From NCBI GenBank assembly GCA_049603835.1, contig JBMYSZ010000019.1, forward strand, positions 7,092-71,091: a DNA stretch of 64,000 nucleotides, written 5' to 3'. Position 1 is the stretch's first letter; every line of letters starts with the position of its first letter. Positions 8,893 to 16,833 of the stretch are shown one piece after another. A model generated the notes under the pieces. That model worked only from the letters and a program-made list of their open reading frames with translations. It was not told where the DNA came from and made no database searches. A program made the translations under genes and the position numbers. Origin of the DNA: Mangrovicoccus sp049603835. GTDB taxonomy: Bacteria > Pseudomonadota > Alphaproteobacteria > Rhodobacterales > Rhodobacteraceae.

Positions 8893-9525
8893 ATGTCCGA
8901 ACATGTGACCATCGTCGATCACCCTCTGGTGCAGCACAAACTCACCATGATGCGCAATAAAGAGACCCCAACCGCCGATTTCCGGCGGCTTTTGCGCGAA
9001 ATTGCGCATCTTTTGGCCTATGAGGTCATGCGCGATTTACCCATTACCTCGGAGCAGATCGAAACTCCACTCGAAACCATGGACGCCCCCAAGATCGAAG
9101 GCAAAAAGCTGGTGCTTGTGTCGATTTTGCGGGCGGGCAATGGGCTATTGGATGGGATTTTGGATTTGGTGCCCCAGGCGCGGGTCGGCCATATTGGGCT
9201 CTATCGCGACCCAGAAACCTTGGTGGCAGTGGAATATTACCTGAAAGTCCCCTCCGATATCGAAGACCGCCCGGTCATCGTGGTGGATCCGATGCTGGCC
9301 ACGGCGAATTCGGCTTCGGCGGCGATCTCTCGCCTGAAGGAAATCGGGGCGAAGAATATGAAATTCGTCTGCCTTTTGGCCGCGCCTGAGGGGATCGAAA
9401 CTCTGTCCAAGGACCATCCCGATGTGCCGATTTTCACTGCCGCAGTGGATCGCCAGCTAGATGACCATGGCTATATCCGCCCCGGTCTTGGCGATGCCGG
9501 GGATCGGATGTTTGGCACGAAATAG
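8893..9525 (+). CDS. upp: Uracil phosphoribosyltransferase
   Basis: Converts uracil and PRPP to UMP. The 210 residues match the family length; the start MSEHVTIVDHPLVQHKLTMM is typical, and the PRPP-binding motif VVDPMLATANSA and uracil-binding C-terminus HGYIRPGLGDAGDRMFGTK are complete. As the third gene of the operon it supplies the UPRT step (URC6 equivalent) of the URC route, but it can also act in pyrimidine salvage. The ATG is chosen because an upstream in-frame extension belongs to the overlapping reading frame. Confidence 0.96.
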   Translation: MSEHVTIVDHPLVQHKLTMMRNKETPTADFRRLLREIAHLLAYEVMRDLPITSEQIETPLETMDAPKIEGKKLVLVSILRAGNGLLDGILDLVPQARVGHIGLYRDPETLVAVEYYLKVPSDIEDRPVIVVDPMLATANSASAAISRLKEIGAKNMKFVCLLAAPEGIETLSKDHPDVPIFTAAVDRQLDDHGYIRPGLGDAGDRMFGTK

Positions 9526-9577
9526 CCGATAGGGCTTTGGGGCGCCAATCACCTACATATGCGCCGCCTCTTGCAGA

Positions 9578-9607
9578 TCCACCGGGCTTGACCCGGTGGC
9601 TCCCCCT
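9578..9607. repeat. Dispersed palindromic repeat, copy 1
   Basis: A perfect hairpin with arms CCACCGGG and CCCGGTGG around CTTGA, followed by CTCCCCCT. The same 30 bp occurs unchanged at 59034-59063. It lies between the convergent ends of upp and the 9662-9940 gene, where a REP-type element or bidirectional terminator would be expected. Confidence 0.75.
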
Positions 9608-9661
9608 GTCGTGAAACCTGGTCACGCAATTGGGGCGCTGATCTAACCCAAAAGGCTGATT

Positions 9662-9940
9662 TTAAACCCGACGCCAGCGTAAGCGGCCCAAAGCCGTCAG
9701 CTCTAGCTCCACGCCCGGCCCCGCTTGGCCCAGCCGGATGGTCCGGCGATATTTGCCGCTGGCGCGCATCGCATCTTCGTCACGGCCCAGGCCCAGCCCT
9801 TCGCCGACCTCATCCATCGCGTCTTCGGCCCGCTGGTCCCGCGGACCAGGTCCAGCCGCCCGTGCCACCGCATAAGCAGTCGCAGCAACAGCGATATAAC
9901 GCGCGGCGGTCCAAGCAATGGGGGCGAGCGGTGCAGCCAT
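9662..9940 (-). CDS. Conserved-looking small hypothetical protein, 92 aa
   Basis: The product starts MAAPLAPIAWTAARYIAVAA with one hydrophobic N-terminal segment (about residues 5-28), followed by a charged stretch (DQRAEDAMDEVGEGLGLGRDED) and a basic end. AAGGAGAT stands at good distance before the ATG, which supports translation. No domain was recognised; it may be a membrane-anchored small protein. It runs convergent with upp and begins about 50 bp after the PaiB-like gene stop, on the same strand. Confidence 0.6.
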   Translation of the reverse strand: MAAPLAPIAWTAARYIAVAATAYAVARAAGPGPRDQRAEDAMDEVGEGLGLGRDEDAMRASGKYRRTIRLGQAGPGVELELTALGRLRWRRV

Positions 9941-9987
9941 GGGCGGATCTCCTTTGCCTCTAAGATAGGGATCCTTGGCCGGTTTGG

Positions 9988-10593
9988 CTACTCTTTCGGC
10001 GGCACTGACGCCGCGCGCATCACATCGGCCAGCGCCCCATCCTGCACATGATCCGCCGCGCGCAGCCGAACCTCGTCGGGTTTATTCTGGTTTAGCTTCC
10101 AAATGCCTGTCACTTCTTCGATATGCAGCCGGCAGGGCATCATTTGCCGAAACATCCGATTTTGCAGATCTTGGGGCATTTTCCCACGCGTCCATTGCGG
10201 TTTATCGGCGATGCGCGCCTCAAATTCCGCTGAAAGCCGGTCCAGCATCCCCGGCAAAGCCTCGGGCTCAGCTTTTTCCAATCGCCCGCGCAAATGCACC
10301 GCGATGTAATTCCAGGTAGGGACCTGATCCGCGATGCCATACCAATCGGGCGAGATATAGCCATTCGGCCCCAAAACCGACAGCACCGCCGGGGCCGGAT
10401 CCGTCAATTCGCGCAGGATCGGGTTGGGGCGGGTCAGATGCAGCTCGACCACATCGCCCTCTAGGTGAAATGGAAGATGCGACAAAAGCGGGCCGCGGGC
10501 CGCATTCAGCGCCAAAGTGCCAAAGCCCACATCTTGCGCCAATTGCAAATTCTGGGCTCGATCAGGTTGAGCGAAATTTGGATGAAGATGCAT
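9988..10593 (-). CDS. PaiB-like FMN-binding split-barrel protein
   Basis: 201 residues matching the FMN-binding negative regulator (PaiB / PF04299) family. The N-terminus MHLHPNFA, the motif VPTWNYIAVHLRG and the C-terminal WKLNQNKPDEVRLR are family hallmarks. Members bind flavin in a split-barrel fold; in Bacillus PaiB was described as a negative regulator of sporulation and protease genes, but in proteobacteria the role is poorly known. The gene lies 4 bp downstream of mtaB, so it is probably the last gene of the dapF-mtaB transcript. Confidence 0.85.
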   Translation of the reverse strand: MHLHPNFAQPDRAQNLQLAQDVGFGTLALNAARGPLLSHLPFHLEGDVVELHLTRPNPILRELTDPAPAVLSVLGPNGYISPDWYGIADQVPTWNYIAVHLRGRLEKAEPEALPGMLDRLSAEFEARIADKPQWTRGKMPQDLQNRMFRQMMPCRLHIEEVTGIWKLNQNKPDEVRLRAADHVQDGALADVMRAASVPPKE

Positions 10594-10597
10594 TGTT

Positions 10598-11866
10598 TCA
10601 GGCCTCTAGCTGCGTGGCTGTGGCGCCGGTGATCTGCGCCTCGATAATCCGTCCCACGGGCTGGTCACTGGCAAAGCTGACTTCTGCAAATTGCTCCGTC
10701 CGGCCCATCCGTGGGTTTTCCATCAGCACCCGATGGGTCATGCCGATTTGCGCTTGTAAATGCCGCGTGGTTTGGCGCTGGCCCGCTTCGCGCAGCCGCC
10801 CCGCCCGTTCTTTGATCGCGCCACCCGCCACTTGCGGCATCCGTGCCGCTGGCGTGCCCGGACGCGGCGAATAGGGGAATACATGCAGCCAGGTCAGATC
10901 GCAGTCCTCGACCAAAGCCAGGCTATCGGCGAACATCTCTTCGGTTTCGGTGGGAAAGCCCGCGATCAGATCCGCGCCGAAAGTCATATCCGGCCGCAGC
11001 CGCCGCGCCTCTTGGCAGAACTGGATCGCATCACCGCGCAAATGCCGCCGCTTCATCCGTTTCAGGATCAGGTCACTGCCCGCCTGCAGGCTTAGATGCA
11101 AATGCGGCATCAAGCGCGGCTCTTCGGCGATGGCCTGCCACAGGGCCTCATCCACTTCGATACTATCGATCGAGGAAATCCGCAGCCGCGGCAGCTCGGG
11201 CACCAGCTTCAGAATCCGCAGCACCAAATCACCGAGGCGCGGCGCAGCAGGCAAATCCGCGCCCCAGCTGGTCAGATCCACCCCGGTCAGCACGACCTCT
11301 TCAAAACCTTTCGCCACCAGCCGCCGGATTTGGTCAACCACCACCCCCGCCGGGACCGAGCGAGAATTCCCGCGCCCAAAAGGAATGATGCAGAATGTGC
11401 AGCGATGGTCACAGCCATTTTGCACCTGCACATAAGCCCGCGACCGGGTGCCAAAGCCATCAATCAGATGCGAAGCGGTTTCTTGCACGGACATGATGTC
11501 ATCGACCATGACCTTTTCCGTGTCGCCAATCAGATCCGGCACGGCCAGGCGTTTCCAGGCCTCTGGCTGCATCTTTTCACTATTGCCCAAAACCGCATCC
11601 ACTTCGGGCATCGCCGCGAAGCTGTCCGGGTCGGTTTGCGCCGCGCAGCCGGTGACCACCACCCGCGCATTAGGGTTTTCCCGCCGCAGCCGGCGCAGCT
11701 CTTGCCGCGATTTTCGCACCGCTTCCGAGGTCACCGCACAGCTATTAACCACCACCGTATCGCGCAGCCCTTCGGCCTCGGACATGGCCTTCATCGCCTC
11801 AGTTTCATAGGCGTTCAGGCGGCAGCCCAAAGTGACGAATTTCACGCTTTTGTCCGATCCGCTCAT
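10598..11866 (-). CDS. mtaB: tRNA threonylcarbamoyladenosine methylthiotransferase MtaB
   Basis: Radical-SAM methylthiotransferase that converts t6A37 to ms2t6A37 in tRNAs. The N-terminal UPF0004 domain has the three cluster cysteines in LGCRLN, NSCAVTSEA and VTGCAAQ. The radical-SAM motif is CDHRCTFC, followed by the core and a TRAM-like end. LGCRLNAYE is characteristic of MtaB rather than MiaB. The ATG at 11866 overlaps the dapF stop as ATGA, which indicates translational coupling; longer upstream extensions lie inside dapF and are rejected. Length is 422 residues, normal for the family. Confidence 0.92.
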   Translation of the reverse strand: MSGSDKSVKFVTLGCRLNAYETEAMKAMSEAEGLRDTVVVNSCAVTSEAVRKSRQELRRLRRENPNARVVVTGCAAQTDPDSFAAMPEVDAVLGNSEKMQPEAWKRLAVPDLIGDTEKVMVDDIMSVQETASHLIDGFGTRSRAYVQVQNGCDHRCTFCIIPFGRGNSRSVPAGVVVDQIRRLVAKGFEEVVLTGVDLTSWGADLPAAPRLGDLVLRILKLVPELPRLRISSIDSIEVDEALWQAIAEEPRLMPHLHLSLQAGSDLILKRMKRRHLRGDAIQFCQEARRLRPDMTFGADLIAGFPTETEEMFADSLALVEDCDLTWLHVFPYSPRPGTPAARMPQVAGGAIKERAGRLREAGQRQTTRHLQAQIGMTHRVLMENPRMGRTEQFAEVSFASDQPVGRIIEAQITGATATQLEA

Positions 11867-12696
11867 GCAAGGGACTCGTAAAAGCTTGGATCCAGCTCGG
11901 CTTTGAACACTGTCGCAACCGGGCCGGTCAGCCAAATATCATCGTCGCGCCAATAGGCTTGCAGCGTGCCGCCATCCATATGCAGGGCGACAAATGGATC
12001 CGTTAGCCCCTTTTTCACCGCAGCCACCGCTGTGGCACAAGCGCCTGAGCCACAAGCCAAAGTCACCCCTGTGCCGCGCTCCCATACGCGCAGGCGGATT
12101 TCAGAACGGTTCAGCACTTGGGCAAATTCCACATTGGTGCGCGCCGGGAATAATGGGTCATGCTCCACTTGCGGGCCAAGCGAGGTCAGGGCCACCGCCT
12201 CTGCATCGGCAACAAAATGCACCGCATGGGGATTGCCCATACCCACCGCGACAGGCGCCCCGTCAAGCGGTAGAGCCATGGGATCCGCGCCAGGGGCCAA
12301 AGGGATCGCAGCATTTTCCAGGATCGGCGCGCCCATATTGACCCAAACCTGGCCCTCATCCCGTGCCGCCTGCAATTTGCGACCATCCGTATGCAGTACC
12401 AGCTCTTCTGTGCCCGCCTCTTCCATCAGCAAATGCGCTACGCAGCGGGTGGCATTGCCGCAAGTCCCGGACCGAGACCCGTCCGAATTCCAAAAGCTCA
12501 GATAAGGCGCGCCATCCGGACCGGTGGTGATTTCCGCCAGCTGATCGAATCCCACCCCGCGATGGCGATCCCCCAGCCCCTGAGCCAGAGTTTCAGTCAT
12601 CTGCTCAGACATACCACGGCTATCGATAATGATGAAATCATTACCTGCGCCATGCATTTTCAAAAACGGCCGGGTTTTGGGGAGATGTTTGATCAT
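11863..12696 (-). CDS. dapF: Diaminopimelate epimerase
   Basis: Interconverts LL- and meso-diaminopimelate for lysine and peptidoglycan synthesis. The 277 residues start near the conserved FLKMHGAGNDFIIID. The two catalytic cysteines lie in GTCGNATRCVAH and LACGSGACATA. It is the first gene of a leftward dapF-mtaB-paiB-like cluster and is coupled to mtaB by a 4 bp overlap. About 130 bp separate it from the divergent tRNA-Lys gene. Confidence 0.97.
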   Translation of the reverse strand: MIKHLPKTRPFLKMHGAGNDFIIIDSRGMSEQMTETLAQGLGDRHRGVGFDQLAEITTGPDGAPYLSFWNSDGSRSGTCGNATRCVAHLLMEEAGTEELVLHTDGRKLQAARDEGQVWVNMGAPILENAAIPLAPGADPMALPLDGAPVAVGMGNPHAVHFVADAEAVALTSLGPQVEHDPLFPARTNVEFAQVLNRSEIRLRVWERGTGVTLACGSGACATAVAAVKKGLTDPFVALHMDGGTLQAYWRDDDIWLTGPVATVFKAELDPSFYESLA

Positions 12697-12824
12697 GGCG
12701 GTGCATATACGGGCAGGATTTGGCGAATTCTACTGCTTGCGAAAGAAATCGAGGAATTCTGCAAATTATTTTGGATTCTGCGCTTGACCCCATCCCTCCC
12801 TATATGTACCCAGCAGCTCCGCGT

Positions 12825-12900
12825 GGGCCGTTAGCTCAGTTGGTAGAGCAACTGACTTTTAATCAGTGGGTCACAGGTTCGAATCCTGTACGGCTCACCA
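12825..12900 (+). tRNA. tRNA-Lys (anticodon TTT)
   Basis: 76 nt with a complete cloverleaf: acceptor stem GGGCCGT / ACGGCTC (one G-U pair), D-arm AGCTCAGTTGGTAGAGC, anticodon loop CTTTTAA with TTT, T-loop GGTTCGAATCC and an encoded CCA. A TATATG element at 12801 is a plausible -10. The 3' half, from the anticodon loop on, is repeated at 50751, so this gene is the attachment site of the 37.9 kb element and remains functional after integration. Confidence 0.97.
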
Positions 12901-12904
12901 CTGA
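12856..12904 (+). other. attL: left attachment repeat in the tRNA-Lys 3' half
   Basis: 49 bp from the anticodon loop through CCA plus CTGA, matching 50751-50799 at 48 positions. The single difference is G12892 versus T50787, in the acceptor stem. The integrase gene starts its coding end only 35 bp to the right. This is the normal geometry of tyrosine-recombinase integration into a tRNA gene. Confidence 0.93.
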
Positions 12905-12938
12905 AATCAAAGACTTAGCGTAAGATACGCGAACGCTG

Positions 12939-13967
12939 TCATTTTTGTTTCCCATTGGGTTTCCCACTTTCACGTTCTGTTTGTGTTCTTTTCTCGCGCA
13001 GACGCACCACCTCATCCGCGAGTCGTTTCTGGTTTGCACCACTGGAATACTTGGCAACCATGCTGCGAGCCTTGTGGCCGGTGATGGCTGCGATCTGCGC
13101 ATCCGTGGCCCCGAGTTCCGCAAGCTTTGAGGCAGCGCTGTAGCGTAGGCCGTGCAGGGAATAAGCTCGGGTGTTTGCCTTCTTTGAGATACGTGTGAGC
13201 CGCTGCGCAGCGCCGCTATAGGTCAAGGGTGCGCCGGTCTGGCTGGTGAGGATGAACACTCCGCGCTTCTTGGTCTGCCGCAAAATGTTCAATAGCTCAT
13301 CCGTGCAGGGCACCCAAATCTTTGTGCCCGTTTTACTCTGCACCACATAGATGCCTTGGCCATCAAAATCAGACCATTTCATTTTAATCAGATCGCCCGC
13401 TCGCTGGCCTGTGCCTAGGGCGAGCTCAAAGAGCAGGGCCGCCTCTGGTGTCGCGTGCGCTCTAAACGCCTCAATGGCCCATTCCGGCCAAGGCGTATGG
13501 CCTTCACCCTCTTTCAGTTTGCGCACGCCCTTTGCCGGATTGTCTGAACGCCACCCAAGATCGATGGCGAACTCAAACAGTACCGAAATCACTTGCAGGG
13601 TGTAATTCGCTGTGCGCGGCTTGTCTGAATTTGCCTGCTGGATCGCTATCGCGTGTTTGCGCTGAAATTTTTGCGTGTCTTGGGTGCCAACCTTCTCGCG
13701 CAGATACTCGATATAGCGGGTGTATTCCCGCTTGGTGATCGGTTTCAGATCGATCCATCGGGGGCTCTTCTTGTAGAGCAGGATCAGATTGTTCCAGGAG
13801 GTTTTGCGCTCGACCAGATCGCCACCACGCATCAACCGCCAATAAGCTTTGTCGTATTCTTCGCTGGCTGGATCGTCGGGTAAGCGGATGTATTTGCCGT
13901 CCTTGCGGAAATACTGATAGGAGCGGCCTTTAATGACTTTGGTTGTTGTGAATTTCTTTCTTACCAT
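12939..13967 (-). CDS. int: Phage tyrosine recombinase (integrase)
   Basis: Site-specific recombinase of the lambda integrase family, 342 residues. An N-terminal arm-type/SAM-like domain (about 50-150) precedes the catalytic domain with Arg189 (GTGQRAGD), Lys212 (SKTGTK), His272 and Arg275 (SLHGLRYSAAS), His298 (TGHKA) and the nucleophile Tyr307 (VAKYSSG). The complete set implies activity. It lies next to attL, pointing towards the tRNA, and overlaps the end of the Xis-like gene by 7 bp, as the last gene of the leftward early operon. Confidence 0.96.
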   Translation of the reverse strand: MVRKKFTTTKVIKGRSYQYFRKDGKYIRLPDDPASEEYDKAYWRLMRGGDLVERKTSWNNLILLYKKSPRWIDLKPITKREYTRYIEYLREKVGTQDTQKFQRKHAIAIQQANSDKPRTANYTLQVISVLFEFAIDLGWRSDNPAKGVRKLKEGEGHTPWPEWAIEAFRAHATPEAALLFELALGTGQRAGDLIKMKWSDFDGQGIYVVQSKTGTKIWVPCTDELLNILRQTKKRGVFILTSQTGAPLTYSGAAQRLTRISKKANTRAYSLHGLRYSAASKLAELGATDAQIAAITGHKARSMVAKYSSGANQKRLADEVVRLREKRTQTERESGKPNGKQK

Positions 13968-14167
13968 TCAATTTCCTCATATCCATCCGCCTTCTCACCT
14001 CTGACAATCGCCTTTAATTCATCAGTTTCCCAACGCTCATAGGGGCCGATTTTTTGCGGCCTGGGCAAAATGCCCTCTTCCACCAATGTCAGAAACTCAC
14101 GCTGCGTCATCTCAAAGAGCGCAGCGGCAGTTTTGGCTGTGGCGAAAAGAGGCGTGTGCTTTCCCAT
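13961..14167 (-). CDS. Xis/AlpA-like small HTH protein
   Basis: 68 residues from MGKHTPLFATAKTAA, with an excisionase-like winged-helix pattern: TAKTAAALFEMTQREFLTLVEEGILPRPQKIGPYERWETDEL, the usual 'choose helix, then a proline-rich wing and R-W' arrangement of MerR/AlpA/Xis folds. Position directly upstream of int, with a 7 bp overlap, supports a directionality factor. Starts further upstream are possible but the extra residues look unlike the family. Confidence 0.7.
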   Translation of the reverse strand: MGKHTPLFATAKTAAALFEMTQREFLTLVEEGILPRPQKIGPYERWETDELKAIVRGEKADGYEEIEW

Positions 14168-14280
14168 TATGCAGATGATCTCCAATATGTTTTGGCAACG
14201 CATTTCAAATGTGTGCGCGATAACCCAAGGGTGCCTGATTTCCGTCGCTGGCCCCCGCCTCCGAGGCCCAGAAAGAGAGA

Positions 14281-15096
14281 TCAGGTGCGTCCAAAAAACA
14301 CCGGCAAGCCAGTTTCATCGGCAGCAACGGTAGCGAGTTCAGAGAACTTTGCTTGGCGCTGGTACTCAACGCGATGCCAGTTGAAGCCGAGATAAAGCGC
14401 ATCAGGATTCACGCGGAAACGGAATTTGGCCGTGATTATGGTTGGCTCTTCGCCCTGATAGAGCGGCAGCGCCAGCTTGATCTCGGTTGGCACAACCATC
14501 TCATTTTTTACACGAGTTTCGTTCTCATAGATGAAAGAGCGATCCCCGTTGTCCAGGCGCGTGCCGCTTTTGAAGGATGCGCCCTGGGTGGCCTCAAGCT
14601 CGCGGCAGATTTCGAGCAGCGTGGAGGCATCCGGATCGATCACATCCGCCACGTTTTCCTCAATGAAGAACGCGAATTCCTTCTGCGTGTGCAGCGCGTT
14701 TTCCATCTTGCTCCACCGCTTGTACTCCTCACTGTCGCGCAGAACGAGCGTGACGCTGTGGGCCGAATGTTGCGGCGCAAGCTCATGCTCATTGTCTGCG
14801 TGCCAATCCAGATGCGCCGCGATCTTTCCGCTGTCATAGTCGGCAATGATGATGCTGCGCGTGTCGCTGAACCGATTAGCATAGGCCGTAAGCGAGGCGC
14901 GATCATCCACGGTGATCGCTTGCTTGATGTGCGAAGGCAGATGGTTCGGGTTTGTCACCTCTTTTAGTTCATAGCCTTTCGGCACAAACACATGCTTTCG
15001 GCCGTCCTCATGATCAACCACGGGCGTTGCAAGACGTGCAGCGTCAATGGCCGCATCTAAGGCGTGGCAAGGTGTATAGTCGGTGGGTTGTTCCAT
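14281..15096 (-). CDS. DUF2303 (YfdQ-like) phage protein
   Basis: 271 residues matching the DUF2303/YfdQ family found in many prophages. Typical segments are DRASLTAYANRFSDTRSIIIADYDSGKIAAHLDWH, the central HSVTLVLRDSEEYKRWSKME and a C-terminal FRFRVNPDALYLGFNWHRVE. Function is unknown; it sits in the leftward early operon, as in other temperate phages, so an early host-takeover or DNA-metabolism role is possible. A gap of about 110 bp separates it from the Xis-like gene; it holds nothing else that I recognise. Confidence 0.8.
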   Translation of the reverse strand: MEQPTDYTPCHALDAAIDAARLATPVVDHEDGRKHVFVPKGYELKEVTNPNHLPSHIKQAITVDDRASLTAYANRFSDTRSIIIADYDSGKIAAHLDWHADNEHELAPQHSAHSVTLVLRDSEEYKRWSKMENALHTQKEFAFFIEENVADVIDPDASTLLEICRELEATQGASFKSGTRLDNGDRSFIYENETRVKNEMVVPTEIKLALPLYQGEEPTIITAKFRFRVNPDALYLGFNWHRVEYQRQAKFSELATVAADETGLPVFFGRT

Positions 15097-15133
15097 TGTG
15101 GTTTCCTTTGCTCAGGGCTTCAGGTGGAGAGGG

Positions 15134-15475
15134 TTATTCCGCTGCTTGGCTTTCGGCAGAGCGGCGGCGTTCGATTTCATCTTCAATGTCGTATTGATTT
15201 GGGTCGCGGCGGGTCAGACGTCCCTCATCATCAGCGAAGTAGATGCCTGTTCCCATTGGGCGCTGAGGTATCTTGGCTGTCAGTTTCGGCGTGCATTCGA
15301 TCTGACCTGCCTTGTTGAGCTTGAAGGGAAGCTTGATATTGATCTCGCCATCACCGCCTGTGGCGTGCATGGCCTCAATGACATTGGAGAGCTGCTGATC
15401 TCCCTCGCGAAGCAATTCGCCGCGCCGAAAGCTCTGCATGAACTCAAGGAAGTTGATGGAGTGATCAAGTTTCAT
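15134..15475 (-). CDS. Hypothetical phage protein, 113 aa, partner of DUF2303
   Basis: Starts MKLDHSINFLEFMQSFRRGELLREGD, then a beta-rich segment INIKLPFKLNKAGQIECTPKLTAKIPQ and a C-terminus with YFADDEGRLTRRDPNQYDIED. Small proteins with this pattern are frequent next to DUF2303 genes; none has a known function that I can name. GGAGGGGATCCTC precedes the start region on the minus strand side, giving an acceptable ribosome-binding site. Confidence 0.65.
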   Translation of the reverse strand: MKLDHSINFLEFMQSFRRGELLREGDQQLSNVIEAMHATGGDGEINIKLPFKLNKAGQIECTPKLTAKIPQRPMGTGIYFADDEGRLTRRDPNQYDIEDEIERRRSAESQAAE

Positions 15476-15487
15476 GGAGGGGATCCT

Positions 15488-15769
15488 CTATCTGGGGGTT
15501 GCAATTTTTCCGGTCCACGCATCGAATTCCGTGCACAGGGCCTGAAAGCGGATGAGCGCCAGGGGATCAGTGTTCAGATCGCGGCGGGTGGTGATCTTAC
15601 AGCAGTCGCGCAAATATTCTGCTGCGGCTGAGCTGCTGAACTGCCCGCCAGGAAAGCCGCACCGCATGGATGCGAATTGTTGAAATCGGTCATCATTGCA
15701 GATGATGCCCGCCTGTTGTGCGGGCGGTAGATCTTCAAACCGCTGGTGCAGTGTGGCGCTCATAGCCAT
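15488..15769 (-). CDS. Hypothetical phage early protein, 93 aa
   Basis: MAMSATLHQRFEDLPPAQQAG followed by a predicted all-helical protein with the stretch NDDRFQQFASMRCGFPGGQF and SAAAEYLRDCCKITTRRDL. The ATG overlaps the stop of the preceding zinc-ribbon gene as TGATG, so it belongs to the same leftward operon. No family with a known role is recognised. Confidence 0.6.
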   Translation of the reverse strand: MAMSATLHQRFEDLPPAQQAGIICNDDRFQQFASMRCGFPGGQFSSSAAAEYLRDCCKITTRRDLNTDPLALIRFQALCTEFDAWTGKIATPR

Positions 15770-16017
15770 CACACGGCTCCATCATGAAGGGATTGCGAGC
15801 GGCATGTGTTGCAAAGACGGTTGTGCGGCCCATCGCTTAAAAAGCTGGCCGAACAGGTCATGCACTTGCGGGTTTTGCGCTTTGCTTCGCGCTCTAAGCG
15901 TTCCAGTTTCTCCTGGGCGAGGGCGTGATTAGTGGGGCCATGAACCACTTCGCCATCCTTGCGGATGAAATAATTGTACTGATCCCGGACAATTTCAAAA
16001 TTGGGGTGGATGCCCAT
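15769..16017 (-). CDS. Small zinc-ribbon phage protein, 82 aa
   Basis: C-terminal zinc ribbon with two C-x2-C pairs (CMTCSASF and LCNTCRS) after a charged helix EKLERLEREAKRKTRK. The N-terminus (GIHPNFEIVRDQYNYFIRKDGEVV) looks like a short beta domain. Two adjacent ATGs exist (16020 and 16017), both overlapping the stop of the previous gene. Likely nucleic-acid or protein binding; function unknown. Confidence 0.6.
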   Translation of the reverse strand: MGIHPNFEIVRDQYNYFIRKDGEVVHGPTNHALAQEKLERLEREAKRKTRKCMTCSASFLSDGPHNRLCNTCRSQSLHDGAV

Positions 16018-16217
16018 CACGCCGCCTCCAATCCCGCCACAGCACGTGAAGGGGCTTGCATTTGACGGATGCGCATCTGGTCAACACGCTGGCCGCGCTG
16101 GCCCATCAGAACTGCCCAGGCGAACAGGCGCTGGCTGGATTGATCGGCAAAGCGTTCAGGGTTGTTCACCACTTCTTTCGCATCTGCGGCGATCTGTGAA
16201 TGCTCTTGTTTCAGCAT
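16017..16217 (-). CDS. Hypothetical phage protein, 66 aa, first gene of the leftward early operon
   Basis: MLKQEHSQIAADAKEVVNNPERF then a helix with many Gln/Arg (LMGQRGQRVDQMRIRQMQ). AGGAGGCAAC on the minus strand precedes the ATG at good spacing. Two repressor-type operators lie 31-77 bp upstream, so it is the first gene of the transcript that ends with int. Function unknown. Confidence 0.6.
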   Translation of the reverse strand: MLKQEHSQIAADAKEVVNNPERFADQSSQRLFAWAVLMGQRGQRVDQMRIRQMQAPSRAVAGLEAA

Positions 16218-16247
16218 GGGTTGCCTCCTGTGTTGAGGAGACTATAA

Positions 16248-16294
16248 ATCCGAATTTTGCGGATATCACAAGATTAAATACGATATTTTCGGAT
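16248..16294 (-). promoter_or_regulatory. Two operators before the leftward early operon
   Basis: ATCCG-AATTTTG-CGGAT at 16248-16264 and ATACG-ATATTTT-CGGAT at 16278-16294, 30 bp apart centre to centre (three helical turns). They share the form ATCCG-N7-CGGAT with the site before the cro-like gene, so they are the likely left operators of the phage repressor. Confidence 0.65.
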
Positions 16295-16416
16295 TTTTAT
16301 TGAGGCGCGCTTGTAGCCAGACCCCCAATAGGCAAGAATAAAACAAGAACATTTTATGGGAGGTGATTCTGTGTGGTTAAGTCGGTTCGCGCTATTGAGA
16401 AAGCTCGGCGTCGATC

Positions 16417-16746
16417 TTAATCTGCTGTTTGATCCTGCGCATTGTTTGCGGCGGAGAGCGCAGAGAAAAGCTTTTCCTGGACGTCGGAGGGCAGCTGAGC
16501 AAAGTCTCCATGAAGGAGAAAATTAAAATCAATGCGGTGCATTCGATAGAAATATCTCATCAGCTGAATACTAGGCGCTCCGCGCTTTTCTTGTGAGTTC
16601 AGCGTTGTTGCCTTCATTCCCAACTCGGCTGCCAGCTTGTTTTGCTGCAAACCAGCCGCCTTTCTGGCGGCGGATACGCGGACGCTTATCGCCTCTGGAT
16701 TCACATCACCTGTCCGCGCAAGCCGTTCTTTATACTCAATGCTCAT
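16417..16746 (-). CDS. CI-like phage repressor (XRE-type HTH)
   Basis: 109 residues with an XRE helix-turn-helix at about 20-55 (ISVRVSAARKAAGLQQNKLAAELGMKATTLNSQEKRG), followed by a dimerisation-like helical tail. It is divergent from the Cro-like gene, with operators between them, and transcribed in the same direction as int. It lacks a LexA-type autoproteolytic domain, so induction would not be by RecA-stimulated self-cleavage of this protein. The 199 bp to the left (16218-16416) hold the left operators and no convincing gene. Confidence 0.8.
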   Translation of the reverse strand: MSIEYKERLARTGDVNPEAISVRVSAARKAAGLQQNKLAAELGMKATTLNSQEKRGAPSIQLMRYFYRMHRIDFNFLLHGDFAQLPSDVQEKLFSALSAANNAQDQTAD

Positions 16747-16765
16747 AGATACTTGATCTCACAAA

Positions 16766-16822
16766 ATCCGAAAAAGTTGAATTTCCTTGTTTGCGTATCT
16801 TGAAAATCCGCAAATATCGGAT
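16766..16822 (+). promoter_or_regulatory. Right operator region between repressor and cro-like genes
   Basis: A perfect site ATCCG-CAAATAT-CGGAT at 16806-16822, 12 bp before the cro-like ATG, and a weaker site ATCCG-AAAAAGT-TGAAT at 16766-16782 near the repressor start. A still weaker match ending CGTAT lies between them at 16782-16798. The arrangement of one strong and weaker sites is that of a lambdoid OR region. Confidence 0.6.
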
Positions 16823-16833
16823 ATTCATATGGT

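Noticed and set aside
16371..16540. GTG frame on the plus strand opposite the end of the repressor gene
   Set aside because: Although GGGAGGTGATT precedes it, the product lies mainly antisense to the repressor gene and has no protein-like features.
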